NCBI GenBank assembly: GCA_003249035.1
Contig: QBMK01000021.1
Span: 1-63,906 of the forward strand
Direction: 5' to 3'
Origin: Pseudanabaena sp.
GTDB lineage: Bacteria > Cyanobacteriota > Cyanobacteriia > Pseudanabaenales > Pseudanabaenaceae
Length of the DNA stretch: 63,906 nt
Positions 23,584-32,072 of the stretch are shown here, piece after piece. Made by a program: the position numbers and the translations under genes. How positions within the stretch are numbered: position 1 is the stretch's first letter; each line of letters opens with the position of its first letter. The notes under the pieces were generated by a model. That model did not search any database, had not been told where the DNA came from, and worked only from the letters and a program-made list of their open reading frames with translations.

Positions 23584-25170
23584 CTAAAATGGCGGCTCAA
23601 TCCCTAACTCATCACAGAATGACGAGATCTTAGCATCCGTCACCTTGCTTTGCTGGTCGATCGCCCTTAGCTGCAAAGCGATCGCATCAAGATCGATCGA
23701 CTCCTCCGCCTCAAACGTATCCACATAACGGGGAATATTCAGATTAAAATCATTGCCCCGAATCTGCTCAATACTCGCCACAAAGCTAAATTTATCCTCA
23801 TTAGTCCTTGCCAAATAAGCCGCCACAATCTTCTCGATATGCACAGGACGCAACACATTTTGAGTCTTCACCTTATCGAAATGCTGACTCGCATCAATAA
23901 ACAAAATATCGTCAGGACTACGACGACATTTCTTAAACACCAATACACAAGTCGGAATACTCGTACCGTAAAAAATATTCGCAGGTAAACCAATCACCGC
24001 ATCCAGACAGTTCATCTGCTCGATCAAATATTGGCGAATATGCCCCTCAGCCGCACCCCGAAATAACACCCCATGCGGCAACACCACCGCCATCGTGCCA
24101 TCATCAGCCAACTGATAGATCATGTGCTGCACAAAAGCCAGATCCGCCTTACTGCTCGGCGCAAGCTTGCCATAAACACTAAAGCGATCGTCACTCATGA
24201 ATAGCTGACTCGCACTCCACTTTGCCGAAAATGGCGGATTCGCAACGATCGCATCAAAACGTAAATCTCGATGTTGTGGATGCTCTAGCGTGTCCTCTAG
24301 CTTGATATCAAAATTTGCATAACGCACATCATGCAAAATCATATTCATCCGCGCCAAGTTATAGGTCGTGCGGTTCATCTCCTGACCATAAATCTTGTCA
24401 ACCTGCGCCGCCTCACGCTTCACCCGCAACAACAGCGAACCACTGCCACAGGTCGGGTCATACACCGTTTTTAAATTTGGCTTATCACTCGTTACTAACT
24501 TTGCCAACAAAGTCGAAACCGCTTGCGGTGTATAAAACTCTCCCGCCTTCTTACCCGCACCACTGGCAAACTCACCAATCAAATACTCGTAAGCGTCACC
24601 CAAAACATCCGCACTTGTATCATTCAGCCTGAAGTCAATCTGATCCAAATGCACCAAAATCTTTGCTACCAAGTCATTCTTAGCTTTTTCAGTAGCTCCC
24701 AACTTCGATGAAGTCAGATCCAAATCTTCAAACAAATTACTAAAATCGTCAGCGCTATCAGTCCCCAGCGTACTCTGCTCAATGTTTTTCAGGATCTTAG
24801 TCAGATCCGCCAAGATGAAATTATGACCAACTCCCTCGTTATTCGTGTCCAGTTGGTTGCTGCCTTTTAAGGCGATCGCATGAAAAAGCTCAGACGGCTT
24901 CAAAAAATAACCCAACTCCGAAACCGTTGCCTCGCGGACAGCTTCGATAATTGCTACCCCATCAGCATCATCTTCCTTGAGTGCTGCAAATTTAAGTCCA
25001 TCTGACTCTAATTCCCCATCAGCATAGCTTTCAATCTTTTCAGACAGATATTTATAGAAAATAAAACCCAACATATAATCCCGAAATTCATCGGCATTCA
25101 TCTTGCCGCGCAAATCATCGGCTATCTTCCAAAGTTGCTGCTGTAGCTGACGACGTTGCTCTTCTGACAT
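23584..25170 (-). CDS. hsdM: Type I DNA methyltransferase subunit HsdM
   Basis: 528 residues. The N-terminal helical domain starts EQRRQLQQQLWKIADDLRGK. The catalytic domain has the SAM motif YDPTCGSGSLLLRVK (about residue 238) and the adenine-methylase NPPFSAKW (about 312). GAGKKAGEFYTPQAVSTLLA precedes motif I as usual. The protein methylates adenine in the site chosen by HsdS. It is the first gene of the minus-strand operon hsdM, antitoxin, PIN toxin, hsdS. It looks intact. Confidence 0.95.
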   Translation of the reverse strand: MSEEQRRQLQQQLWKIADDLRGKMNADEFRDYMLGFIFYKYLSEKIESYADGELESDGLKFAALKEDDADGVAIIEAVREATVSELGYFLKPSELFHAIALKGSNQLDTNNEGVGHNFILADLTKILKNIEQSTLGTDSADDFSNLFEDLDLTSSKLGATEKAKNDLVAKILVHLDQIDFRLNDTSADVLGDAYEYLIGEFASGAGKKAGEFYTPQAVSTLLAKLVTSDKPNLKTVYDPTCGSGSLLLRVKREAAQVDKIYGQEMNRTTYNLARMNMILHDVRYANFDIKLEDTLEHPQHRDLRFDAIVANPPFSAKWSASQLFMSDDRFSVYGKLAPSSKADLAFVQHMIYQLADDGTMAVVLPHGVLFRGAAEGHIRQYLIEQMNCLDAVIGLPANIFYGTSIPTCVLVFKKCRRSPDDILFIDASQHFDKVKTQNVLRPVHIEKIVAAYLARTNEDKFSFVASIEQIRGNDFNLNIPRYVDTFEAEESIDLDAIALQLRAIDQQSKVTDAKISSFCDELGIEPPF

Positions 25171-25273
25171 AGATCCTACTAACTTTTAGCAAGCATCATG
25201 TTACCACCGTCAAGAATCAAAGTGAGATTTTTGTATCGCCTTATTGTCCTTCACAAAATGGCAATATCACAAT

Positions 25274-25320
25274 CCCAGAATATGATTGACAGTGCTTGCC
25301 TCCGCCAATCACATTCTGGG
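25274..25320. terminator. Inverted repeat between hsdM and the integrase gene
   Basis: CCCAGAATATGATTG (25274-25288) and CAATCACATTCTGGG (25306-25320) pair at 14 of 15 positions around a 17-base loop. It lies just downstream of the integrase gene, which stops at 25341 on the minus strand. It may end integrase transcription before hsdM. Confidence 0.45.
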
Positions 25321-25340
25321 TTCATGCATAGCACAGCAAA

Positions 25341-26501
25341 CTATAGTTCTGGTACTGAAAGACTTCGTAGATGAGCAGCATAGTGACGGTAAATAATTTC
25401 TGGAGAGTTACCAACCCACTTAGCTACATCTTTAACTTCGATATGAGCATCAAGACACAACGTAATGAATGAGTGTCTCGTTTGATAGGGTTTGCGATAC
25501 TCAATCCCACAACTTTCTAAAACTTTGCGCCAAGCCACATTTGCAAAGTTATTAACCCGAATAAATCCGCCTTCCTTAGCAGAAAAAACAAAGTCATTAG
25601 GTTTTGCCCCTTCAGACCTGTGTGCAGTCAAAATTTCTCGCAATTGATTGTTAATTGGAAAATCGCGTTTTTCTTGCGTCTTCAATCCATCTTTGACTGT
25701 AGGCTGATAGCCTTCACCAAAAACAACAGCCTGTCTAAACTTAACTACACTATTATCAAAATCAATATGCTTCCATTGCAGCCCGATCGCCTCACTCGGT
25801 CTACAACCAGTAAAAAAGCAAAACTGGACATAGGCTGTGTAAAAGCGATAGTGAGGATGCTTTGCAAAAGCCTCAATGATTAGATCTCTTTCCTCTCTAT
25901 TAAATGGAGAGATTTCGTTATCTTCACCACGCTGATTTTTAGGCAACTTGATTTCAGATGCCATATCTACAAATGGGTTTTCAGTGATTAGTCCTGATTT
26001 CATCCCCCATTTACAGCAAGCATTGAGTTGCACGATCAATCGTTTAGCAGCATTAGGCGGCTTATTAGCAACAATCCAATCTCTAATCAGGATGGAATCT
26101 TTTAAATTTTGTGATGGCAAAAGCGCGATCGCACGGGTAAATCCTGCGTATTGATTGCCAATAGTACTAGGAGAGGCGATCGGCTTTTTAAACTCCATAT
26201 ACTTACCCCACAATGCCCCAAGATTTAAAGCTTGTTGACTATGATTCATAGTCACAGGTTTTAAATGGGTAGGACGATATTTGTCTAGGGTGTAGTCAAA
26301 TCGCTCCAGAACGATGTCAGTCTGTATTTCTTGAGCTTTTGCCTCAGCAATTTTGAGATTGATCTTAGTATCTGACAGCCCAAGCGTTAAGTATTTCTGC
26401 TTGCCCTCAAATAGCTGTCTTGGTAACCTCAGCCTCAGCCGTCCTTGAAACACCTCAACGCTTACTGTGCCTTTGCTTTGACGATCTTTAGATGCATACA
26501 T
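25341..26501 (-). CDS. int: Tyrosine integrase of the element
   Basis: 386 residues. The N-terminal arm-binding region resembles DUF3596 (RLRLRLPRQLFEGKQKYLTL). A core-binding domain (WGKYMEFKKPIASPSTIGNQ) and a catalytic domain follow, with Arg in TGCRPSEAIGLQW, the YQTRHSFI box (the usual first His is replaced, as in many element integrases), WVGNSPEIIY and the Tyr in YRHYAAH. It lies 146 bases from the tRNA-CAT gene whose 3' half is the attachment site. A fragment of a related integrase gene is at 7590-7673. Confidence 0.92.
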   Translation of the reverse strand: MYASKDRQSKGTVSVEVFQGRLRLRLPRQLFEGKQKYLTLGLSDTKINLKIAEAKAQEIQTDIVLERFDYTLDKYRPTHLKPVTMNHSQQALNLGALWGKYMEFKKPIASPSTIGNQYAGFTRAIALLPSQNLKDSILIRDWIVANKPPNAAKRLIVQLNACCKWGMKSGLITENPFVDMASEIKLPKNQRGEDNEISPFNREERDLIIEAFAKHPHYRFYTAYVQFCFFTGCRPSEAIGLQWKHIDFDNSVVKFRQAVVFGEGYQPTVKDGLKTQEKRDFPINNQLREILTAHRSEGAKPNDFVFSAKEGGFIRVNNFANVAWRKVLESCGIEYRKPYQTRHSFITLCLDAHIEVKDVAKWVGNSPEIIYRHYAAHLRSLSVPEL

Positions 26502-26647
26502 ACATTTGACTATGAACTCGTTTGCTTATGACTATGATAACAGAATTCATAGTCAAATCATAGTCAAAACTAGGCTAAATGTGTCCAAAAGTGTCTAACC
26601 GTGTAAGTGTTTACACGGTTTAAGTTAGTCTTAGTGGCTTGTATTGC

Positions 26648-26694
26648 TTATCCAAGGTGTCGGAATCGAACCGACATATCAACGATTATGAGTC
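26648..26694. other. Right attachment site within tRNA-CAT
   Basis: The 47 bp identical to 7877-7923. It covers the tRNA 3' end through the anticodon loop plus three bases beyond the discriminator base. Insertion here rebuilds a complete tRNA gene, so the host keeps a functional copy. Confidence 0.85.
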
Positions 26695-26722
26695 GTTTGC
26701 TTTACCAGTCAGCCAACCTTGG
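26651..26722 (-). tRNA. tRNA-Met(CAT), or tRNA-Ile2
   Basis: A 72-nt cloverleaf on the minus strand. The acceptor is CCAAGGT paired with ACCTTGG plus discriminator A. The D-arm has GGT in its loop, the anticodon stem AACGA/TCGTT encloses loop CTCATAA (anticodon CAT), and the T-arm is GTCGG TTCGATT CCGAC. CCA is not encoded. The CAT anticodon fits elongator Met or lysidine-modified Ile2; the first base pair does not look like an initiator. Its 3' half is the integration site. Confidence 0.92.
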
Positions 26723-26815
26723 GCATATTGTGATTATAGACGTAAGTATTATATGCTATCAAGCAAGCTACCTTGCAGGTTGCCTAATAGCAATTATTAG
26801 CTAAACAAGTTTGAG

Positions 26816-27556
26816 ATGGCAACACCCCAACCCCAAAAGCGACTTCGCAAGAAAAAAAAGCCACCTAAAAAATTTAGACTAAGTTATAGTCTGCTGCTCT
26901 TGTTTGCCATGATCGTCGTAGGATCTGTGGCTGGGCTAGTTGCCTATAGCTTCGGTAAACAAGCGCTAGAGGGCGTTAACCCATCGCCTGCGGGAATAAA
27001 ATTACCCAAAGCTCCAGTCTCTAAACCCAAAGATTCCCCAAAAGCATCTCCTCAAAGTCAAGCTGATGATAAAAATTCTTTGTTCTTAGATGAAGCTGAA
27101 GTTATTGCCGAAATGCAATCCCGATCGCAACAAGAGTTAGGAGGACTAACTCGGCCAGCTTTTGTGGCAAAGGCAAATATTAGCGATCGCAAAAGAATAT
27201 ATACCAAGGTTGACCGCGCCTATAACTCAATGCGAGATCCTCTAGCAGTTTCAGCTGATGCTGATGCCAGAATTGCTGCAAGAATTGATGCTCTTCGGCA
27301 GAGAGTTTACAACAGCAGTCGCACCTACGACAGTAGTATTGATCGATCTGTTGCAAATAATTACAAGACTCCATCTTTATTATCTGCAACTGTAGAACTA
27401 GCCCCTGCTCGAAGTCGTTGGGAAGACCGTGATGACTCTTTAATAGTTAATCCTAGACAAGTCACTGTCGAAGGCATTGAGATTGGACAAGAGCCAAAGA
27501 GTAGCTTTATTCCTTATCAACAAACACCTAGCACTGTTGAAGTAAATCGTCGTTAG
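26816..27556 (+). CDS. Hypothetical membrane-anchored protein
   Basis: 246 residues, not recognised. A very basic N-terminus (QKRLRKKKKPPKKFRLSYS) precedes one transmembrane helix (about 23-47). A Pro/Lys/Ser-rich linker (55-85) and a polar C-terminal domain follow, with ANISDRKRIYTKVDRAYNSM and a helical ARIDALRQRVYNSS stretch. The positive N-terminus suggests the C-terminal part faces the periplasm or thylakoid lumen. The stop codon TAG overlaps the terminal repeat of a hairpin element starting at 27553. Confidence 0.7.
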   Translation: MATPQPQKRLRKKKKPPKKFRLSYSLLLLFAMIVVGSVAGLVAYSFGKQALEGVNPSPAGIKLPKAPVSKPKDSPKASPQSQADDKNSLFLDEAEVIAEMQSRSQQELGGLTRPAFVAKANISDRKRIYTKVDRAYNSMRDPLAVSADADARIAARIDALRQRVYNSSRTYDSSIDRSVANNYKTPSLLSATVELAPARSRWEDRDDSLIVNPRQVTVEGIEIGQEPKSSFIPYQQTPSTVEVNRR

Positions 27557-27623
27557 GAATGAAAATTAAATAACAAGTGCATAAAAAATAGATGTCCTGC
27601 TCTGCAAAGCCATCTATTTTTAT
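27553..27623. repeat. Half-copy of TTAGGAATGA element with hairpin
   Basis: TTAGGAATGAAAATTAAATA (27553-27572) and the following ACA-GTGC-TA match the inverted right end of the element at 55392-55495. A hairpin follows (arms 27584-27594 and 27611-27621). It sits between convergent genes, so it may also act as a bidirectional terminator. The repeat begins within the stop codon of the upstream gene. Confidence 0.6.
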
Positions 27624-28774
27624 GTAGGTCTCGATTGACGGTTAGACCGAAAAGAAAATCTTTGAGGCGACAGGTTGCCGGTGGCAATTGATTGTCTGGC
27701 TAGTTCTGCGCGTTCGCGTGATTTAGTCATGGCATTTGTCCCACCAAAAGTTTCACGCAGAGTTAAATAATTTTGGATGATTAGCGCTTCACTATCAGTA
27801 GAGCTTTGCGCAATCTGAGCAGGAGTCAAGCGCGATCGTGTGATCGCATCAGCAACGCAGGGAATCACCTGGCTAGGACGATTTACATGATGATCGAGTA
27901 GGAGTGCTACAGCAAATTCTGAACTTAAAATTTGAGAAAGGGTAAAGCCTTGCAAAGCTTGGCTAGGCGTAAAATAAAAACGATCAAGTCTTGAAATCCC
28001 GTGAACTACCTGTACTGATTGCACTAGTACATCCATACCTGCGATCGCAAACCGTAATGCCCAAAGCGGTTGTCGCATTAAGTTTTTATCAGTAGCACTA
28101 ACTAGACGATTGCCATTGAGGGACATCCAGCCCGTGATGCCATCTAGAGAAGTTACATCCAAGCCAAACTGACCAAAGTAGTATTGAAACTCTGATGGGT
28201 ATCGCCTTTTTAAATTGTTGAGCAACGCAGGTAGCTCTCCCTGTTGCTCCGCAGCTCCCAAAGTCCATTGGAATATGCCAAAGCTTAAATACTGACTATC
28301 CCATGTATTTATCGCATCAAGACTGCCTTCATTTGCTGATGTTACCAGCATTACCTTGATTTCTGAAGGACTCATCTGCACCTGCTGCAATAAACCTGAT
28401 CCAAAGGTGATAAAGTCGCGCAGCTTAAAAATACCTAGTCGATACAGTCCTAGATCCTTAGTTTTGGCAAATGACTCTTGCTGACCAGTATTTAATAACT
28501 TGGCAATTACATCACTGCCAACAGTAGTAAAGGAAATTGCAATTTTATTGGGTGGATAAATACCTTGCAATGTATTCCTGACCGTGACAACATCAGGATT
28601 TTGGATGATCGGCGGAGTTGCCACGGGAATACGGAGTTTCTGACCGATTTGTAAATTTGCAGGATTAGTAATGTTATTAATACGAGCAATCTCTCGCCAA
28701 TCAGCATTTGCACCTAAAAAACGTTTCGCGATCGCAGATAGGGTATCTCCAGCTTTAACAATATATTCCTGCAT
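27620..28774 (-). CDS. LysM-domain protein, putative peptidoglycan-binding
   Basis: About 384 residues. One LysM domain at the very N-terminus (MQEYIVKAGDTLSAIAKRFL through NLQIGQKLRIP) binds peptidoglycan or chitin-like glycans. The rest (about 70-380) contains VTSANEGSLDAINTWDSQYL and SFGIFQWTLGAAEQQGELPA, whose early Glu and FGIFQW segment recall lysozyme-like peptidoglycan hydrolases. No N-terminal signal peptide is seen. I choose ATG 28774 because the longer frame starts inside the upstream gene. It is 7 bases downstream of the SDR gene. Confidence 0.75.
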   Translation of the reverse strand: MQEYIVKAGDTLSAIAKRFLGANADWREIARINNITNPANLQIGQKLRIPVATPPIIQNPDVVTVRNTLQGIYPPNKIAISFTTVGSDVIAKLLNTGQQESFAKTKDLGLYRLGIFKLRDFITFGSGLLQQVQMSPSEIKVMLVTSANEGSLDAINTWDSQYLSFGIFQWTLGAAEQQGELPALLNNLKRRYPSEFQYYFGQFGLDVTSLDGITGWMSLNGNRLVSATDKNLMRQPLWALRFAIAGMDVLVQSVQVVHGISRLDRFYFTPSQALQGFTLSQILSSEFAVALLLDHHVNRPSQVIPCVADAITRSRLTPAQIAQSSTDSEALIIQNYLTLRETFGGTNAMTKSRERAELARQSIATGNLSPQRFSFRSNRQSRPT

Positions 28775-28781
28775 AGCTGTC

Positions 28782-29456
28782 TCACAAATCGAACGTTTCA
28801 AACTCTACTGGTTTAAACAACATATTGCGATCAATTGCTGAAAAAACTTTATTATTTGCTCTGTCAGAATTTAAACAATCAAATACCAACCTTGCCACAT
28901 CAGCCCGATGGATAACCCCTGCAACTGTAGGATTTTCAGTAAGCACTGCGTTTCCTGTCGCCAATTCTGATTTCAAGCCCCCTGGGCGAATAATCGTATA
29001 GGTTAAGCCGCTATCAACCAGATGCTGCTCTGCTTTTTCTTTTTCTTTAAGAATTGCGCCCAAAGTTAGTAAAACCTGAGGCGCGATCGCCACCACGCTA
29101 TTGCCACTGCCAATCGAAGAAACCAGAATAAATTTCTTGACTCCCGCCTTTAAAGCCGCATCAATCAGATTTTTATTGCCTTCACAGTCAGCTCGTTCAC
29201 CGCGATCGCTTGGTAGACCACCCATAGTCGTGATTACTACATCGATTGCACCACCCTGTAACGACGATTCAAGGTCAAAGGGATTTAGAGCATCACCAAA
29301 CATTACCTTTGCTCCTAGAGCTTCTAGCTCAACAGCATAGGTAGGATTGCGGAGCAACACTCTTAAACTTACGGATGGTGGCTCATTCTCTAACAATAGT
29401 TTGGCAATTTCACGCCCAACTCCACGACTAGAACCAGCTAAAAAAATATTTTGCAT
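28782..29456 (-). CDS. Atypical SDR / NAD(P)-binding protein
   Basis: 224 residues. The Rossmann start MQNIFLAGSSRGVGREIAKL has a glycine-rich nucleotide loop. The strand-helix pattern of NmrA-like/atypical short-chain dehydrogenases follows (FGDALNPFDLESSL, KKFILVSSIGSG, TYTIIRPGGL). The classical YxxxK pair is not evident, so it may bind NAD(P) without standard dehydrogenase chemistry, as plant and cyanobacterial homologues linked to photosystem or redox functions do. The substrate is unknown. It lies in a minus-strand run: map, this gene, LysM gene. Confidence 0.8.
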   Translation of the reverse strand: MQNIFLAGSSRGVGREIAKLLLENEPPSVSLRVLLRNPTYAVELEALGAKVMFGDALNPFDLESSLQGGAIDVVITTMGGLPSDRGERADCEGNKNLIDAALKAGVKKFILVSSIGSGNSVVAIAPQVLLTLGAILKEKEKAEQHLVDSGLTYTIIRPGGLKSELATGNAVLTENPTVAGVIHRADVARLVFDCLNSDRANNKVFSAIDRNMLFKPVEFETFDL

Positions 29457-29464
29457 AAATTTTT

Positions 29465-29499
29465 ATCAAAAAAGCTTTGCTTTGCCAAGCTTTTTTGAT
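29465..29499 (-). terminator. Terminator after map
   Basis: Perfect 13-bp arms (29465-29477 ATCAAAAAAGCTT; 29487-29499) around a 9-base loop, 6 bases past the map stop. The A/T tracts within the stem give a T-run on the map strand. Confidence 0.7.
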
Positions 29500-29504
29500 C
29501 TTGA

Positions 29505-30350
29505 TTAAACTTTAGAGCGATCGGTAAAGATTTCATAACCTGTTTCAGTCACCAAAACAGTATGTTCAAACTGAGCGGAAAGTTGATTGTCCACAGTTAC
29601 GGCTGTCCATTTATCAGACAAAATCCTTACTCGCTTTGACCCAGCATTCAAAATTGGCTCGATCGCTAAAGTCATACCTGGGCGAAAACGCACATTTGGT
29701 AACTGATGGGTACGGAAATTAAATACTGAAGGTTCTTCGTGCAGATTTCGCCCTACTCCATGACCAGTAAAATCTTCGACGATCGCAAAACCATTTGCCT
29801 TCACATGATCCTCAATTGCCCCAGCCAAATCGAGCATACAATTACCTGGTTTCACTTGTTCAATCCCCTTAAACAGAGCTTCCTCAGCCACACGCATTAA
29901 CTTAGCTGCCTTTTCACTGACATTGCCAATTGCTACCGTAATGCAAGAATCACCATGAAAACCATTTTTAAAAGCGCCAGTATCAATCTTAACGAGATCG
30001 CCAAGCTTAATCACTTTTCTCGCATTTGGTATACCATGTACGACTTCGTTGTTAATACTAGAGCAAATACTTGCAGGAAAGCCACAATAGCCCTTAAAAC
30101 TAGGTACAGCACCCATCTCTCGAATCCGCTTTTCCGCATGAGCATCAAGATCCATCGTGGTCATCCCAGGAGCAATGATCTCTGAAATTTCCTTGAGTAC
30201 TGTCGCCACAATGCGAGATGATTCACGCATATAGTCCAACTCTCGTTGAGACTTGATTTCAATACCTTTGGTTTGCTTTGGAGTTGCTTGCTTAGAAGGT
30301 TTTTTGCTTTCTGCGCTCGGTTTAGATCGCAGGGCACTGAGAATATTCAT
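29505..30350 (-). CDS. map: Methionine aminopeptidase type I
   Basis: Removes the initiator Met from nascent proteins. 281 residues, with an N-terminal Lys/Ser/Pro-rich extension of about 30 residues before the catalytic domain ([20 protein letters not shown]). The metal ligands are visible: [20 protein letters not shown] (two Asp), [12 protein letters not shown] (His), LAIEPIL (Glu) and [12 protein letters not shown] (Glu). The extension may mediate ribosome or membrane contacts. It is divergent from the pilT region, with a hairpin repeat in between. Confidence 0.93.
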   Translation of the reverse strand: MNILSALRSKPSAESKKPSKQATPKQTKGIEIKSQRELDYMRESSRIVATVLKEISEIIAPGMTTMDLDAHAEKRIREMGAVPSFKGYCGFPASICSSINNEVVHGIPNARKVIKLGDLVKIDTGAFKNGFHGDSCITVAIGNVSEKAAKLMRVAEEALFKGIEQVKPGNCMLDLAGAIEDHVKANGFAIVEDFTGHGVGRNLHEEPSVFNFRTHQLPNVRFRPGMTLAIEPILNAGSKRVRILSDKWTAVTVDNQLSAQFEHTVLVTETGYEIFTDRSKV

Positions 30351-30450
30351 TAATTATTTGAGGATAGTATTTACAAGGGCTAATATATTTTTAGCCTATT
30401 AAGTAACAGGATTGGTTATTTTTAGGTCAAACAACAGAATTTGAATAAGT

Positions 30451-30545
30451 ACCTCGGCATAATTAAAAAACCAAAACCAAAAACTGCACCGCCCGCGCTG
30501 CGGGCGGCAGAGTTTTTTGGGTTTTATATTTAATCGAGTGTAGTT
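30451..30545. repeat. Hairpin repeat family CTCGGCATAATTAAA, copy 2
   Basis: Shares flanks with 5562-5655 (ACCTCGGCATAATTAAAAAA and GGGTTTTATATTT). The stem is CCAAAAACTGC-ACCGCCCGC against GCGGGCGG-CAGAGTTTTTTGG with small mismatches, 30477-30520. It lies between divergent map and pilT, so it is not a terminator there. Confidence 0.65.
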
Positions 30546-30607
30546 ACTTAGCAAAAAGCTCCTCATCAAACCTGATCTCCAACTACAGCACTTTTCGAGG
30601 TTCAACT

Positions 30608-32041
30608 ATGACGCAATCTGGGATGCCTCCCGTACCACCGCCTTCCTCTGGTGGCGGTGTGCCACAGCCACGTACAAACCCTGCCGCACCCGCCCAGCAG
30701 CGTGTCGCCCCTCCTAGCAATCCTCAAGCTCCTCCCAATTCTGTGCAACATGGGCGAGCAGAACTTACTCCAGCACAACAGCAACAAGCACAAGCTATAC
30801 AAGCGGCGCAAAAGGCTCGAGCCGAAGCTGCTGCCCGCCAAGCGCAGATGGCAATCCCGACGGATACGCAAGTCACTAGCGTTCCGCCACCACCAAATCC
30901 CCGTCCGCCAATTCGTCCAGGTCCACCTCCAAACTTACCAGGGCTAGGTGTACCAGCGATTTTGCAGCGTAGCACTGGGCAGCCTACTCTCGCACAGATT
31001 GTCAAAGATGCCCATGAACAAGGATGTTCTGATGTTCATGCTGGGATAAATGAACCTGTTCGATTTCGGAGTCGGGGCTTAATGGTCACACAGGAGCAAT
31101 ATCCTGTGCCAGACAAGCAGACCTTTGACACTTGGCTGACGGAAATTATGGATGATAAACAAATCCAGCAGTTTCGTGACACCTTAGAATTTGACGGTGC
31201 AACCCAGTACGAATTTGCCCGTTGTCGGATCAATATTTTTGATTCGTTGCGTGGAGCAGCCATGGTGTTGCGACTAATTCCCCTCAAGATTTTGTCGATC
31301 GATCAGTTGGGATTGCCAGAGGTATTCCGTGAGCTTTGCTATACCCATAAAGGTTTAATCCTTGTAACTGGTCCTACTGGTTCTGGCAAATCAACTACTT
31401 TAGCGGCGATGGTGGACTTCATTAATGCGGAGATGCAGAAGCATTTGATTTCAATTGAAGATCCGATTGAATTTGTGCATCAAAGCAAAAAGGCGCTGAT
31501 CAAACAACGGGAAGTTGGTATCCATACCCTCAAGTTTGACAATGCGCTGAAGGCTGCTTTACGTGAAGATCCTGATATCATTCTGATTGGAGAAATGCGC
31601 GATAAAGAAACTGTTAACACAGCACTGAAAGCTGCTCAAACAGGACACTTAGTATTCGGCACATTGCACACTAACAGTGCGGTAAAAACCATTGAGCGGA
31701 TTCTAAACCTATACGAACCTGAACAGCAAGGACCCATGCGAATTCAAGTTTCAGAATCTTTGGTGGGAGTTATCGCTCAGTCATTGGTGCGGACTACGGA
31801 TGGAAAACGAGCAGCAGTTCATGAAATCATGATCAATACAGATGCTGTTCGTGACTATATCAAGCGCGGTGAAGTGGATGAAATCGAGGCGCTAATTCCT
31901 AAATGTACCTACGAGGGAATGGTAAATATGAACCAATCACTTTATAAGCTCTACGAAGATGGTCGGATTACTGAAGAAACCGCTGTAGAGAACTCTCCGA
32001 AGCCCAATGAAATGGCTCAAATGCTACGTGGCCGTATGTAA
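30608..32041 (+). CDS. pilT: Type IV pilus retraction ATPase PilT
   Basis: Hexameric ATPase that powers pilus retraction and twitching motility/phototaxis. 477 residues. The first 115 or so are Pro/Ala/Gln-rich, longer than in proteobacterial PilT. Then comes the PAS-like N-domain (AQIVKDAHEQGCSDVHAGIN), Walker A VTGPTGSGKSTT (about 255), the Asp box/Walker B DPDIILIGEMRDKET (about 320) and the His box FGTLHTNSAVKTIERI. No other pil gene is adjacent within this window. A terminator follows directly. Confidence 0.93.
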   Translation: MTQSGMPPVPPPSSGGGVPQPRTNPAAPAQQRVAPPSNPQAPPNSVQHGRAELTPAQQQQAQAIQAAQKARAEAAARQAQMAIPTDTQVTSVPPPPNPRPPIRPGPPPNLPGLGVPAILQRSTGQPTLAQIVKDAHEQGCSDVHAGINEPVRFRSRGLMVTQEQYPVPDKQTFDTWLTEIMDDKQIQQFRDTLEFDGATQYEFARCRINIFDSLRGAAMVLRLIPLKILSIDQLGLPEVFRELCYTHKGLILVTGPTGSGKSTTLAAMVDFINAEMQKHLISIEDPIEFVHQSKKALIKQREVGIHTLKFDNALKAALREDPDIILIGEMRDKETVNTALKAAQTGHLVFGTLHTNSAVKTIERILNLYEPEQQGPMRIQVSESLVGVIAQSLVRTTDGKRAAVHEIMINTDAVRDYIKRGEVDEIEALIPKCTYEGMVNMNQSLYKLYEDGRITEETAVENSPKPNEMAQMLRGRM

Positions 32042-32072
32042 ATAGTAAACGCCCCACAAGGGCGTTTACTAT
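32042..32072. terminator. Bidirectional terminator between pilT and the convergent gene
   Basis: Perfect 13-bp arms (32042-32054 and 32060-32072, ATAGTAAACGCCC) with a 5-base loop, followed by a short T-run. The last bases overlap the 3' end of the minus-strand gene at 32069. Confidence 0.8.

Larger units (their letters stand above)
7877..26694. mobile_element. Integrated mobile element of about 18.8 kb in tRNA-CAT
   Basis: Bounded by 47-bp direct repeats derived from the tRNA gene, with a tyrosine integrase next to the intact tRNA. It carries an excisionase-like HTH protein, a primase/SF3-helicase-like replication protein, a terminase-small-subunit-like protein, an iteron region, a second tyrosine recombinase, a type I restriction-modification locus, a GmrSD-like protein and two TA modules. 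No capsid, large terminase or conjugation genes are seen, so it is best described as an integrative plasmid-like or satellite-like genomic island. HIP1 octamers are present but look sparser at its left end. Confidence 0.85.

Noticed and set aside
7877-26694. Complete prophage
   Set aside because: No capsid, portal, large terminase, tail or lysis genes; only a small-terminase-like HTH protein is present.
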